Assembly (NCBI GenBank): GCA_017937765.1 | Contig: JAGBCY010000008.1 | Coordinates: 1 to 62,033, forward strand | Length of the DNA: 62,033 bases | Direction: 5' to 3' | Origin: Alistipes sp. | GTDB lineage: Bacteria; Bacteroidota; Bacteroidia; Bacteroidales; Rikenellaceae | Shown here: piece by piece, positions 9,682-18,719 of the stretch | How positions within the stretch are numbered: the first letter of the stretch is position 1 | How the letters are laid out: each line of letters starts with the position of its first letter | The notes under the pieces: model-generated | What the model saw: only the letters and a program-made list of their open reading frames with translations | What the model was told of the DNA's origin: nothing | The model's database searches: none | Position numbers and translations under genes: made by a program

Positions 9682-11184
9682 TTACTTAATGGTTGTAAAC
9701 ATACGATCCCAGCGGATGCCACCCTCAACGGGGTCTACCGAGAACCAAACATACGAGGCCTTACCCACGATGTGATCCTCGGGTACAAAGCCCCAGAATC
9801 GCGAGTCGAGCGAGCCGTGGCGGTTATCGCCCATCATAAAGTAGTAGTCCATAAGGAATGTATAGGTCGTGGCGGGCTCGCCGTCGATATATATCTCGCC
9901 ATCCTTATGCTCCACGATACGCTGCTCGTACACAGCGATGCAACGCTCATACATCGCCATATTCTCCTCCGTGAGCTCTATCGTTGCACCAGCCTTAGGC
10001 ACCCAGATAGGGCCGAGGTCGTCGATGGTCCACTTCGCCGTGGGACCGCTCGTGAGGTGCGGCACGAGACTGCCTCCCGAGATAGCACCACCGATCTTCT
10101 TGAGCTTGTAGTTCTCCTCGTTCGCGTAGGCTCCGAGCTCGTCATCCGTCACAGGAAGCTCCATATATCCACCCGTTGCGGGGTCGATGCCCACCTTCAG
10201 AGGCTTACCCGTAAGCTCGTTGTAGTAGATAAACTGACGCTTGGGCACAAAGGCCTCCTCCTGACCATTGACATAGACACGACCATCCACTACGCGCAAC
10301 GTATCGCCCGCAACGGCTACGCAACGCTTGATGTAGTTCTCCTTCTTATCCATAGGTCGCACCGCCACGGTAAAGTTCTCGGCGATATTCCTGCGTCGCT
10401 CCTCCACCGTACGGCCAAACTGCTTGTCGCGCAGCAGCTCGTAGTAGCTCATTGCCTGCATCTCCATAACCACCGTGTCGCCCTCGGGGAAGTTAAAGAC
10501 AACGACATCGCCACGCTCTATCTGTCCCGTACCAGCCAAACGGCGATACTCTCTCTGCCACGACGTCGTAAACGACGCCTTCTCGGGATTCATCGGCATA
10601 GTGTTGTGCACGAAGGGGAACGACAGCGGCGTCATAGGCACACGCGGGCCATAGGTCACCTTGTTGACAAGGATATAATCTCCGGCCATAAGCGTGCTCT
10701 CCATCGAGCCCGTGGGGATTACGAACATCTGGAACCAGTAGAGCTGGATGAGCGTAGCCACCACCGTAGCAAATAGGATGGCGTGCACCCAGCCATAGAT
10801 CCACTCATAGACCTTCGTCTGGCCCTTTAGCTCCTCCCAGACTGCATAGGCCAAGACCACGGCAAAGGTGATAAGGAATGGCTGCTCCCACTTAAAGAGG
10901 AGCATATGCACGATAATGCCCACAACCGCAGCAAAGACCACGGCACACCACAAGGCCCACACCACACGCCACCAATGGTGCTTCTGGTACATCTTTCGGT
11001 GCCAGTTGCGAATGCCGTGTGCTACGTAGTAGTCGTAGATAAGCGGCAAGGCCACCACCAACGACCACGCCGCACCATACCACAGGGCAAATGCCGAGAC
11101 AATCACAGCCACGACGATGGCCATAGTCCACGGATGCGTAACGATACGCTTAATACTCTGATATATGCTCTTAATGCTATTCAT
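9682..11184 (-). CDS. lepB: Signal peptidase I, long Bacteroidetes form
   Basis: Inner-membrane enzyme that removes type I signal peptides. The catalytic serine is in VIPTGSMESTLMAGDYILVN (Ser160) and the general-base lysine in NYIKRCVAVAGDTLRV (Lys286). The closing GDNRHGSLDSRFWGFVP box is present near residue 450. At 500 residues it is much longer than E. coli LepB (324): the N-terminus has several extra membrane segments (about 20-50, 75-95, 103-117, 133-150) and there is a large insert between the Ser and Lys boxes and again before the GDNRHGS box. This enlarged form is common in Bacteroidetes. It lies 18 bp after dapB. Confidence 0.93.
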   Translation of the reverse strand: MNSIKSIYQSIKRIVTHPWTMAIVVAVIVSAFALWYGAAWSLVVALPLIYDYYVAHGIRNWHRKMYQKHHWWRVVWALWCAVVFAAVVGIIVHMLLFKWEQPFLITFAVVLAYAVWEELKGQTKVYEWIYGWVHAILFATVVATLIQLYWFQMFVIPTGSMESTLMAGDYILVNKVTYGPRVPMTPLSFPFVHNTMPMNPEKASFTTSWQREYRRLAGTGQIERGDVVVFNFPEGDTVVMEMQAMSYYELLRDKQFGRTVEERRRNIAENFTVAVRPMDKKENYIKRCVAVAGDTLRVVDGRVYVNGQEEAFVPKRQFIYYNELTGKPLKVGIDPATGGYMELPVTDDELGAYANEENYKLKKIGGAISGGSLVPHLTSGPTAKWTIDDLGPIWVPKAGATIELTEENMAMYERCIAVYEQRIVEHKDGEIYIDGEPATTYTFLMDYYFMMGDNRHGSLDSRFWGFVPEDHIVGKASYVWFSVDPVEGGIRWDRMFTTIK

Positions 11185-11202
11185 ATCGTTTCTCTCTTTC
11201 TG

Positions 11203-11913
11203 CTACAATAGGTCGTCCATCGTATGTACACCACGCTTATCCTGAAGATACTCGCCCGCAAGCACTGCACCCATAGCCAGCGCACGGCGATTTAGAATCG
11301 AGTGCTTGAGCTCGATAAAGTCATCATCCGACGTATAGGTCACGGTGTGGATGCCCGGCACCATACCCTCACGGAACGACTCGATCTCGAGCTCCTCGCT
11401 CTGCTTTGGCTTGGTATTCACCCAGCGGCTCTTACGGTCGAGCTCGGCAATGACACCCTCGGCAAGCGTGATGGCCGTGCCGCTCGGGGCATCTTTCTTC
11501 CAGATGTGATGCGTCTCCTCGATGCGCACGTCGTACTGCGCGTGAGGATTCATAAGCTCGGCCAGACGGCGGTTCAGACGGAACATCATATTCACACCTA
11601 TCGAGAAGTTCGAGGCATAGAAGAGCGCACCACCGCGCTCATCGGCCAAAGCCTCCATCTCCTTAAGACGTGCGAGCCACCCCGTAGTACCACACACCAC
11701 ACGTCCTCCTGCCGCAAGCACCACGCCGACGTTCTCAGCCGCCGTGTCAGGCGTCGTGAACTCGAAGGCGACGTCGATACCCTCGAGACGCTCTGGCGTA
11801 AGGTCCGAGGCATTAGCCTCGTCGATGATAAGCTCCACGCTGTGGCCACGCTCGGCGAGGATATGTTCTATCTCGCGCCCCATCTTGCCGTGGCCTATAA
11901 TTGCACATTTCAT
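11203..11913 (-). CDS. dapB: 4-hydroxy-tetrahydrodipicolinate reductase
   Basis: NAD(P)H-dependent reductase of the lysine/diaminopimelate pathway, supplying DAP for peptidoglycan. The 236-residue protein has the Rossmann motif GHGKMGREI at residues 7-15, the FEFTTPDTA and CGTTGW boxes, and the active-site ETHHIWKKDAPSGTA near residue 130. I start at ATG 11911-11913 (MKCAIIGHGKMG); a longer frame from 11955 adds 14 residues that do not fit the family. It heads the dapB-lepB-yigZ-uvrA-M16 cluster. A -7-like TATCTTTA lies on the minus strand at 11945-11952, one base off the TAnnTTTG consensus. Confidence 0.95.
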   Translation of the reverse strand: MKCAIIGHGKMGREIEHILAERGHSVELIIDEANASDLTPERLEGIDVAFEFTTPDTAAENVGVVLAAGGRVVCGTTGWLARLKEMEALADERGGALFYASNFSIGVNMMFRLNRRLAELMNPHAQYDVRIEETHHIWKKDAPSGTAITLAEGVIAELDRKSRWVNTKPKQSEELEIESFREGMVPGIHTVTYTSDDDFIELKHSILNRRALAMGAVLAGEYLQDKRGVHTMDDLL

Positions 11914-12073
11914 ACTATATTTCCGATTTAAATAAATAACGCGGTAAAGATACAAAAAAATAATGAGTAATTCGTAAGGAGAAGATAGTAATTCTCAATT
12001 TTTACTTTTCGACGCGGGCGGCCACGGCTAACGCAGGTGTAATCAGTGGGCTACCATAGGCTCAGACAAAATC

Positions 12074-12103
12074 GATGCGGGTATTAAATTTAATACCCGC
12101 ATC
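12074..12103 (-). terminator. Perfect 30-bp palindrome after the BspA-like gene
   Basis: Arms 12074-12088 and 12089-12103 are exact reverse complements (outer GATGCGGGTATT). It lies about 58 bp past the stop of the repeat lipoprotein gene and would fold into a strong stem in its transcript. No long T tract follows, so its termination role is inferred. Confidence 0.6.
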
Positions 12104-12160
12104 ATCTTTCCACACATCGGCAAGAAACTACAAATAAGCTATTTGCATAACCACAGCCGA

Positions 12161-14560
12161 TTACTCCGAAAAGTCGTAGCCCACGATAGAGTCGGCATAC
12201 TCGCTCCAATATTCAGCCGACTTATATGCCTCGACCGACTCCATAGGCACATATATCTTACGATCCTCGGGATTAAGATCAAACATATACAAGCTACCTG
12301 CCGGAGGAGTTGTAGGCTTGAAATAGACACGCATAAGGCTTTCACACTCCTCAAAAGCATACATACCTACAGACTCAACGCCAGCTCCTATGGTAATGTT
12401 TTCAAGCGACGTACACGAGTGGAATGCCTCATAGCCCAACGATGTTACACTATCTGGCACAACAACATTATTAAGGCTATGGCAATAGTTGAAAGCATAC
12501 CTTCCAATGGTAGTTAGGCCATCAGGCAAGTCGATATGTGTCAACGAGTGACATTCCGAGAAGGCATCGTACTCAATAACCTTCAACCCAGCAGGAAGGG
12601 TAACACTTTCCAGACCCTCACAGTGCCAGAATGTAGCCTTATTGATTATGGTAATGCCCTCAGGGATCGTAACACTCTTAAGGCTAGTACAATAGTTAAA
12701 GGCATACATATCGATATTGGTTATGCTATTTGGCAAGTATATCTCCTCAAGATTATTACAATAATAGAATGCATATGAGCCGATGGATGTTACACTATCG
12801 GGAAGTATTACACTTGTAAGCGTATCACAGTCATAGAATGCATTACTACTTATCGAGGTGACACCTTCTGGGATAACAACCTCTCCAGCAGCGCACATCG
12901 GAGCAAATAACACAAGAGCTCCATCAATAATCAAGCAGCTTCCATCTGACGAGGCGTACTTGCCGCGGAACTCTCTAAGGTTAGAACAACCCTCAAAGAC
13001 AGTTTTAGCTATCGTCTTAACGCCCTCCCCAATGGTTACACTCTGAAGACCGCCACAATAGGCAAAGGCATAATCTTCAATAGTTGTTACACTCGCCGGA
13101 ATAACGACGCTTGTAAGCAAGTCACAATCTCTAAAGGCGTTATATCCTATCTTCGTGACACCATCTGGTATGACGTAATCTGCGAAGTTATAGCCCTGAG
13201 CAGCAACACACAAACAATCATCAATAATCAAGCAGCTTCCATCTGACAAGGCGTACTTGCCGCGGAACTCTCTAAGGTTAGAACAACCCTCAAAGACAGT
13301 TTTAGCTATCGTCTTAACGCCCTCCCCAATGGTTACACTCTGAAGACCATCACAATAAGCAAAGGCATAGTCCTCAATAGTTGTTACACCCGCAGGGATG
13401 ATAATATCCGCAAGTGAGCGGCAAGAGTAAAATGCGTAGCCATCTATCGTTGTAACACTCTCGGGTAAAATAATGCTTGTCAGATTTGATTTTGCAAAGA
13501 ATGACCAAAAAGCTATCGTCGTCACATCGCCATCGAAGGTAATGACGCCCTTGCCATTCTCGTAGGTATTCGACACGATATTGGCTCCAAAACCAGATTT
13601 CGAATACGGCTCCAAAACCTCACCATTTTTCGAGGTGTACCAAATCTCGTTATTCGGAATTGCAGGCTCATCATCCTGATTGCCATCCAACGACAACGGC
13701 GACATTCCCTGTATCGTATTTCGCACGATGGCCACCTCGTTGGTCGTACGCTTACTAAACGTTTTGCCCGCGCTATCGGTCACAGTGATAGTAAAGCCCT
13801 TCTCAAAGGTCACCTCCGGTAGGACAATCCAAAATTCGGTGGCCTCCGCGGCTGATGTTCCGACCTCCACACCATCACCACAATCAAGTGTTACAGAGTT
13901 TGTTGCCCGGCTCAACATAGTCACATCTGGCAGGCCGCCGTGCTCCATCGCAACGGTTGCTGCTCCAGCCAACTTCTCGCCATTATTACCCTTTAGCGTG
14001 ATGCTCTTCACGGTCCACGCTTCGCCGTACAACTTGAGTCGAACGTAACCACCCACGTTCTTATATCCGAGGTACATGTCATTGACACCTGACGTCACAG
14101 CCACCATCGTATTTGCCCCTATACCAAAGGATTTCTCGGCATAGGTTTGTGTGGCGGGCAACGTGAGCGAGATAATGCCTGAGCTATCTATCGTGGTTGC
14201 ATCTGCATAGGGATATACGGCATAGATGGCATCGAGCTTGACATCCGCGCCGACGTTATCACCCGATGAATAGCAATACCAAAACGTACCACTATTGTCG
14301 CCCGTGGCACCGCTAAACTCATACTGGCGGTTGGCGCACGTTCCTAAGAAGGCGGTGATAAGATCCGATTCGTGCCAACGTAGATATTTACCCTCCTCGA
14401 CATAGGTCCTCGTAGTGTCATCCTCCTCCGCGGGGAGACTTGCGATAAGGAGGGGGAACTCCTCTCGTAGACCTACACCGCCGCCATCGACTATAACATC
14501 ATCCACACAGCCTCCGAGCACAAGAGCCAGAAACAGAGCTAAAATGGTCGTTCTCTTCAT
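12161..14560 (-). CDS. BspA-like leucine-rich repeat surface lipoprotein
   Basis: A 799-residue lipoprotein: MKRTTILALFLALVLGGCVDD has a good lipobox (LGGC). Residues about 25-305 form an N-terminal module shared with the products at 18720 and 60129 (LPATQTY, VKSITLKGNNGEKLAG, LDCGDGVEV, FTITVTDSAGKTF, RNTIQGMSPL). From about 340 to the end there are some 17 LRR_5 (BspA/TpLRR) repeats of about 23 residues such as SVTTIDGYAFYSCRSLADII. BspA proteins mediate adhesion to host matrix or other bacteria and are exposed on the surface. ATG at 14558-14560 is preferred over the one six codons upstream. A 129-bp segment is duplicated inside the gene. Confidence 0.88.
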   Translation of the reverse strand: MKRTTILALFLALVLGGCVDDVIVDGGGVGLREEFPLLIASLPAEEDDTTRTYVEEGKYLRWHESDLITAFLGTCANRQYEFSGATGDNSGTFWYCYSSGDNVGADVKLDAIYAVYPYADATTIDSSGIISLTLPATQTYAEKSFGIGANTMVAVTSGVNDMYLGYKNVGGYVRLKLYGEAWTVKSITLKGNNGEKLAGAATVAMEHGGLPDVTMLSRATNSVTLDCGDGVEVGTSAAEATEFWIVLPEVTFEKGFTITVTDSAGKTFSKRTTNEVAIVRNTIQGMSPLSLDGNQDDEPAIPNNEIWYTSKNGEVLEPYSKSGFGANIVSNTYENGKGVITFDGDVTTIAFWSFFAKSNLTSIILPESVTTIDGYAFYSCRSLADIIIPAGVTTIEDYAFAYCDGLQSVTIGEGVKTIAKTVFEGCSNLREFRGKYALSDGSCLIIDDCLCVAAQGYNFADYVIPDGVTKIGYNAFRDCDLLTSVVIPASVTTIEDYAFAYCGGLQSVTIGEGVKTIAKTVFEGCSNLREFRGKYASSDGSCLIIDGALVLFAPMCAAGEVVIPEGVTSISSNAFYDCDTLTSVILPDSVTSIGSYAFYYCNNLEEIYLPNSITNIDMYAFNYCTSLKSVTIPEGITIINKATFWHCEGLESVTLPAGLKVIEYDAFSECHSLTHIDLPDGLTTIGRYAFNYCHSLNNVVVPDSVTSLGYEAFHSCTSLENITIGAGVESVGMYAFEECESLMRVYFKPTTPPAGSLYMFDLNPEDRKIYVPMESVEAYKSAEYWSEYADSIVGYDFSE
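12923..13051. repeat. Intragenic direct repeat, copy A
   Basis: 129 bp within the LRR region, identical to 13220-13348 except one base (GAGGCG against AAGGCG). The 297-bp period equals 99 codons, so the frame is kept; this points to a recent repeat-unit duplication. Confidence 0.9.
13220..13348. repeat. Intragenic direct repeat, copy B
   Basis: Second copy of the 129-bp unit at 12923-13051; encodes the VFEGCSNLREFRGKYA block twice in the repeat lipoprotein. Confidence 0.9.
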
Positions 14561-14595
14561 TATTTTTTCTGTTTTCACAACAATATTTACTACAC

Positions 14596-14621
14596 CTCGG
14601 AGTTTTCACTTACACTCCGAG
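14596..14621 (-). promoter_or_regulatory. 5' leader hairpin of the BspA-like gene
   Basis: CTCGGAG (14596-14602) and CTCCGAG (14615-14621) form a 7-bp stem with a 12-nt loop between the promoter and the start codon, in the about 75-nt leader. It may affect mRNA stability or translation; no known riboswitch was recognised. Confidence 0.4.
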
Positions 14622-14637
14622 CAACGCTATCATCATA

Positions 14638-14668
14638 CAAAAGTAGTACGATTTTCCGAAACTATCAA
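14638..14668 (-). promoter_or_regulatory. Promoter of the BspA-like gene
   Basis: Minus strand TTG (14666-14668), 20-bp spacer, TACTTTTG (14638-14645), matching the Bacteroidetes -33/-7 consensus. Confidence 0.75.
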
Positions 14669-14711
14669 CACTCTTTAGGGAGATTGTTCGCGATGCTTCG
14701 AGTTTTTTTCG

Positions 14712-14719
14712 TACCTTTG
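14712..14719 (+). promoter_or_regulatory. -7 box for the amidase/golvesin-like gene
   Basis: TACCTTTG fits TAnnTTTG and lies 17 bp before the ATG, implying a leader of only about a dozen bases. The nearest upstream TTG (14684-14686) is 25 bp away, so the -33 element is poor. Confidence 0.6.
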
Positions 14720-14736
14720 ACCGCGAAATAACCATT

Positions 14737-17727
14737 ATGAGAAGATTTTATTTATTCACCATATCCCTCGTTGTGCTTTGGACCGCAGCCCTCAGCACGG
14801 CATACGCCCAGAGCACACTCCCAAAGGCCGTCACCGACTCGATATGTCGCGTGCTACAACACATCACGCTCAAGGAGGTGGCGGGCAGCTACGTCAAGAT
14901 CGAGAGCGTGCGTCTGCGCGAGCGCGGTGGTAGCCGCACGGTAGAGGTACGCACATCCACCGAGCTAAGCTACTACCCTATGCGCAGCGAGAGCCTCGAG
15001 CATATTTACAGCGAGGTGCGCCGTGTGCTACCCGAGAAATACAAGGGCTACACCATCCTTATCTACACCAATGGCCACCTTATCGACGAGTTGGTGCCGC
15101 AGTACTATTTCTCGCCCACCGACGCCAAGCACTTCACCCACGAGGTCACCACGCCACTGATACGCCGCACAAGCAGCCTATCGCAACCAACAAAGGGCTT
15201 AGGCAACCGCCACATAGCCCTCTGGCAGAGCCACGGCCGTTACTTCAACAACACGACGGGCGAGTGGTCGTGGCAGCGATCACGCCTATGGGAGACGGTC
15301 GAGGACCTATATACTCAGGGTTACGTACTCCCCTTCCTTGTGCCTATGCTCGAGCGCGCCGGAGCCTCGGTGCTCCTCCCTCGTGAGCGTTCCACGATGC
15401 GTGAGGAGATAATCATCGACAACGACAAGGGCATCGACCCCACAACATACACCGAGCGTGGCGAGTGGCAGTCGGCAGGTACAGGCTTTGCCCACCTCCA
15501 CGAGACTTACCCCTCGGGGCATAACCCCTTCAAGGATGGCACAGCGCGTATGGTGCATAGCACAAAGAGCGGAGCCAAGAGCTCGTCTGCCGTGTGGAGT
15601 GGCAAGATCGAAAAGTCGGGCGTTTATAGCGTATACGTCTCATACTCAACGCTCGAGAACTCCATAACCGACGCCCACTACACGGTCCACGCAACGGGTG
15701 GCGACCGCGAGTTTAGAGTTAATCAGCAGATGGGCAACGCAATGTGGATATGCCTCGGCGAGTTCTACTTCGAGGCTGGCAACGAGCGCGCGCTCGTAAC
15801 CCTCGAGAACGACTCCCAGATGGAGGGCGTGGTCACGGCCGACGGCGTAAAGATTGGTGGTGGCGTGGGAAACATACGTCGTAGCGTAACCCCCACTCTC
15901 CGCCGCGATGGCATCGAGTACACCGAGGAGACGAGCCACTATCCACGCTTCACGGAGGGTGCGCGCTACTGGCTCCAGTGGTCGGGATTCTCTACCGACA
16001 TCTACGCCCAGAAGGAGGGTAAGGATGACTATAAGGATGACTATATGTCGCGCGCCCACTGGGTGAATGCCCTGATGGGTGGCTCGGCACTTTCGAGTGC
16101 GGAGGAGGCCACCGAGGATGATAAACGCATACCCATCGACCTCGCCTTCGCCTTCCACTCCGACGCCGGCGTGAGACTCAACGACGACATCATCGGCACG
16201 CTCGGCATCTACTGCACGAAGGAGAATGGCGGCGAGTTCGAAGAGGATATCTCGCGCCTACGTTCGCGCGACCTCACCGACCTCATAATGACACAGATCG
16301 TAGGCGACGTACGCTCGAAGTATGAGCCCCTATGGACACGCCGCGGAATGTGGGACCGAGCCTACTACGAGGCTCGTATGCCCGATTGCCCGACGATGCT
16401 GCTCGAGCTACTCTCGCACCAGAACTTCGCCGATATGCGCTACGGCCACGACCCTTCGTTCCGTTTCGATGTCAGCCGCGCGATATACAAGGGTATGCTT
16501 CGCTACCTGTCGAGTCAGTACGACGCGCCCTACGTCGTGCAGCCATTGCCCGTAAATAGCTTCTACGTCGACCTGCGCGGCAACAAGGCTTACCTCAGTT
16601 GGGAGCCCACGGTCGACCCTCTCGAGCCCACGGCCAAGCCCAACTACTATATCCTCTACACCCGTATCGACGAGGGTGGCTTCAACACCGGTCAGCGCAT
16701 CGACGCCACCTCCGCCGAAGTAGAGCTCGAGGCAGGCAAGATATACAGCTTCCGCATTACGGCCGTAAACGAGGGCGGCGAGAGCTTCGACTCCGAGACA
16801 TTAGCCGCGTGCCGTGCCAACCGTTCGAAAGGGCGTGTGATGGTCATCAACGGCTTCGACCGTGTGGCAGCCCCCTTAAGCATCCAGGGCGACTCTATCG
16901 CGGGCTTCTACAACCGCTACGACAGCGGTGCCGCCTATATCGCCGACATATCGTTCATCGGCGAGCAGACGATCTTCGACCGTAGCCTCTCGCGCTCCGA
17001 GAACGACAACTACGCCCTCGGCACCTCCTATAACGACTACGAAACCGAGGTCATCGCCGGTAATACGTTCGACTACCCCGCGCTACACGGCCGCTCGATT
17101 GTGGAGGCTGGTTATAGCTTTGCCTCAGCATCGCACCGAGCCGTAGCCTCAGACGTCGTCAACCTCAAGGAGTACGACGCGGTCGACCTCATTCTCGGCA
17201 AGCAACGCGCCACGGCCATAGGTCGCGGCACCTTTGGGCACCACTTCGAGGCCATCAGCGACGAGCTTCAGGGCGCGCTACGCAACTACGCCAACACAGG
17301 AGGCGCGATACTTGTGTCGGGGAGCTATCTCCTCACCGACCTATGGCACTCGCCCATAGCCACCGATAGCGATCGCAAGTTTGCCGAGGATGTGCTCCAC
17401 GTACGCTTCGGCGGCAATATGGCCACACGTCGCGGTAATGTCTTTGCCCCCGCCACGAAGCTCTCGCGTCGCGGTCTGGAGCTAAGGTTTAACACCGAAT
17501 TATGCGAGGAGATATACGCCGTGGAGTCGCCCGAGGTCGTCGTCCCCGTAGGCAAGGATGCCTTCACCGCGCTACGTTACCGTTCGAATGCCCAGTCGGC
17601 CGCGGTGGCAAGCGGCGGCAGCTCTCGCACCATAGTCCTCGGCTTCCCGTTCGAGACAATCACCGACGACAAGGAGCGCGACGCTATGATGAATGCCGCC
17701 CTAAAGTTCCTAACCAAGAAGAGATAA
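14737..17727 (+). CDS. Secreted multidomain protein: amidase-like, golvesin-like and FnIII domains (often annotated xanthan lyase)
   Basis: A 996-residue exported protein with signal peptide MRRFYLFTISLVVLWTAALSTAYA. An N-acetylmuramoyl-L-alanine amidase-like fold is suggested by HIALWQSHGRYFNN (about 155), FAFHSDAGVRLND (about 475) and TMLLELLSHQNFADMRYG (about 552), which would supply His, His and Glu zinc ligands. A golvesin/xanthan-lyase-type beta domain is inserted at about 285-375 (WSGKIEKSGVYSVYVSYS, ALVTLENDSQMEGVVTADGVKIG). A fibronectin III module follows at about 618-700, and a ThuA/GATase-like domain at about 705-990 (LKEYDAVDLILGK, NYANTGGAILVSGSYLLTDLW). The label xanthan lyase is probably inherited from the golvesin-like part. 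The role is most likely peptidoglycan or glycan cleavage in the periplasm; the substrate is unknown. Confidence 0.75.
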   Translation: MRRFYLFTISLVVLWTAALSTAYAQSTLPKAVTDSICRVLQHITLKEVAGSYVKIESVRLRERGGSRTVEVRTSTELSYYPMRSESLEHIYSEVRRVLPEKYKGYTILIYTNGHLIDELVPQYYFSPTDAKHFTHEVTTPLIRRTSSLSQPTKGLGNRHIALWQSHGRYFNNTTGEWSWQRSRLWETVEDLYTQGYVLPFLVPMLERAGASVLLPRERSTMREEIIIDNDKGIDPTTYTERGEWQSAGTGFAHLHETYPSGHNPFKDGTARMVHSTKSGAKSSSAVWSGKIEKSGVYSVYVSYSTLENSITDAHYTVHATGGDREFRVNQQMGNAMWICLGEFYFEAGNERALVTLENDSQMEGVVTADGVKIGGGVGNIRRSVTPTLRRDGIEYTEETSHYPRFTEGARYWLQWSGFSTDIYAQKEGKDDYKDDYMSRAHWVNALMGGSALSSAEEATEDDKRIPIDLAFAFHSDAGVRLNDDIIGTLGIYCTKENGGEFEEDISRLRSRDLTDLIMTQIVGDVRSKYEPLWTRRGMWDRAYYEARMPDCPTMLLELLSHQNFADMRYGHDPSFRFDVSRAIYKGMLRYLSSQYDAPYVVQPLPVNSFYVDLRGNKAYLSWEPTVDPLEPTAKPNYYILYTRIDEGGFNTGQRIDATSAEVELEAGKIYSFRITAVNEGGESFDSETLAACRANRSKGRVMVINGFDRVAAPLSIQGDSIAGFYNRYDSGAAYIADISFIGEQTIFDRSLSRSENDNYALGTSYNDYETEVIAGNTFDYPALHGRSIVEAGYSFASASHRAVASDVVNLKEYDAVDLILGKQRATAIGRGTFGHHFEAISDELQGALRNYANTGGAILVSGSYLLTDLWHSPIATDSDRKFAEDVLHVRFGGNMATRRGNVFAPATKLSRRGLELRFNTELCEEIYAVESPEVVVPVGKDAFTALRYRSNAQSAAVASGGSSRTIVLGFPFETITDDKERDAMMNAALKFLTKKR

Positions 17728-17736
17728 CCACCCCCT

Positions 17737-18627
17737 ATGGCACTATCACGACATACGATCAAAACGCTCCTAATGCCCTTTGCAATGGTTGTAGGAGCAC
17801 TGCTCTGCCGACCACTTGCTACGGTCGAGGCGGCGACGCACAACCTACTCACCCCGCTACTTATCGCCGCGATGCTCTTCCTCACGTTCTGTCGCATCGA
17901 CATCCGCGCGATGCGCCTACGGACCATACACCTATGGATGCTCATCGTGCAGTTCCTCGGCTCCATCGCCATCTACCACCTCGTCACACCCCTCTTGGGC
18001 CAGACCGTGGGCCAGGGAGCTATGATATGCGTACTCGCACCCATAGCTATGGCGGCCGTGGTCATTGGCGGTATGCTTGGTGCCAACATCGCAACGATGG
18101 TGACATATAGCCTTGTCTGCAACGTCGCCACCGCCATCATCGCTCCGATGCTTCTACACAGCTATGGCAACGGCACCTGCACCTTCCTCGAGATTATCAG
18201 CCGCGTGGCACCCACGCTCATCGCCCCCTTTGTCGTGGCACAGTTGCTTCGCTGGTTGCTGCCGCGCGTTGCCGAGTGGTTTGCCTCACGCTCGTGGCTA
18301 TCGTTCTACCTGTGGCTCATATCGTTGGTCCTCGTGCTCGGTCGCACCACGGCCTTTATCCTCGACACCGAGGCCGACCCCTTTGTCGAGGTCGAGCTCG
18401 CCATCGTAGCCCTCGTGCTATGCCTCGTGCAGTTTTCGGTAGGACGCCTACTCGGCCGTGCCTCGGGCGATGCAGTTGCGGGCACGCAATCTGTGGGCCA
18501 GAAGAATACGATACTTGCTGTCTGGATGTCGCTCAACTTTCTCGATCCGGTAGCCTCGGTAGCCCCCACCGCCTATATCGTCTGGCAGAACCTCGTAAAC
18601 AGCTATCAGATCTACCGCAAGCAGTGA
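17737..18627 (+). CDS. BASS-type (bile acid:sodium symporter-like) membrane transporter
   Basis: A 296-residue protein with about nine hydrophobic segments. The C-terminal GQKNTILAVWMSLNFLDP with APTAYIVWQNLVNSYQ closely matches the final helices of the bile acid:sodium symporter/arsenite-resistance superfamily, in which the GQKNT-type motif lies by the ion site. It sits 9 bp after the large amidase-like gene, so the two are probably co-transcribed. The substrate cannot be inferred; organic anions such as bile acids or pantoate are handled by relatives. It is followed by a bidirectional terminator. Confidence 0.78.
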   Translation: MALSRHTIKTLLMPFAMVVGALLCRPLATVEAATHNLLTPLLIAAMLFLTFCRIDIRAMRLRTIHLWMLIVQFLGSIAIYHLVTPLLGQTVGQGAMICVLAPIAMAAVVIGGMLGANIATMVTYSLVCNVATAIIAPMLLHSYGNGTCTFLEIISRVAPTLIAPFVVAQLLRWLLPRVAEWFASRSWLSFYLWLISLVLVLGRTTAFILDTEADPFVEVELAIVALVLCLVQFSVGRLLGRASGDAVAGTQSVGQKNTILAVWMSLNFLDPVASVAPTAYIVWQNLVNSYQIYRKQ

Positions 18628-18670
18628 TACACCACGGTGTCACGTGACGTCGCACCTACGAAAATAATTA

Positions 18671-18695
18671 GGGCTGACCAATGCGTGGTCAGCCC
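18671..18695. terminator. Bidirectional terminator hairpin
   Basis: GGGCTGACCA (18671-18680) and TGGTCAGCCC (18686-18695) form a perfect 10-bp stem with a 5-nt loop, between the convergent transporter and surface lipoprotein genes. AAAATAATTA precedes it, giving a T-rich tail on the minus strand. Confidence 0.8.
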
Positions 18696-18719
18696 TTCAT
18701 CGTTATAAGTGGAATAGCT

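Noticed and set aside
12923-13348. CRISPR-like repeat array
   Set aside because: The repeats are two long in-frame coding units of an LRR gene; no short spaced repeats or cas genes occur in the window.
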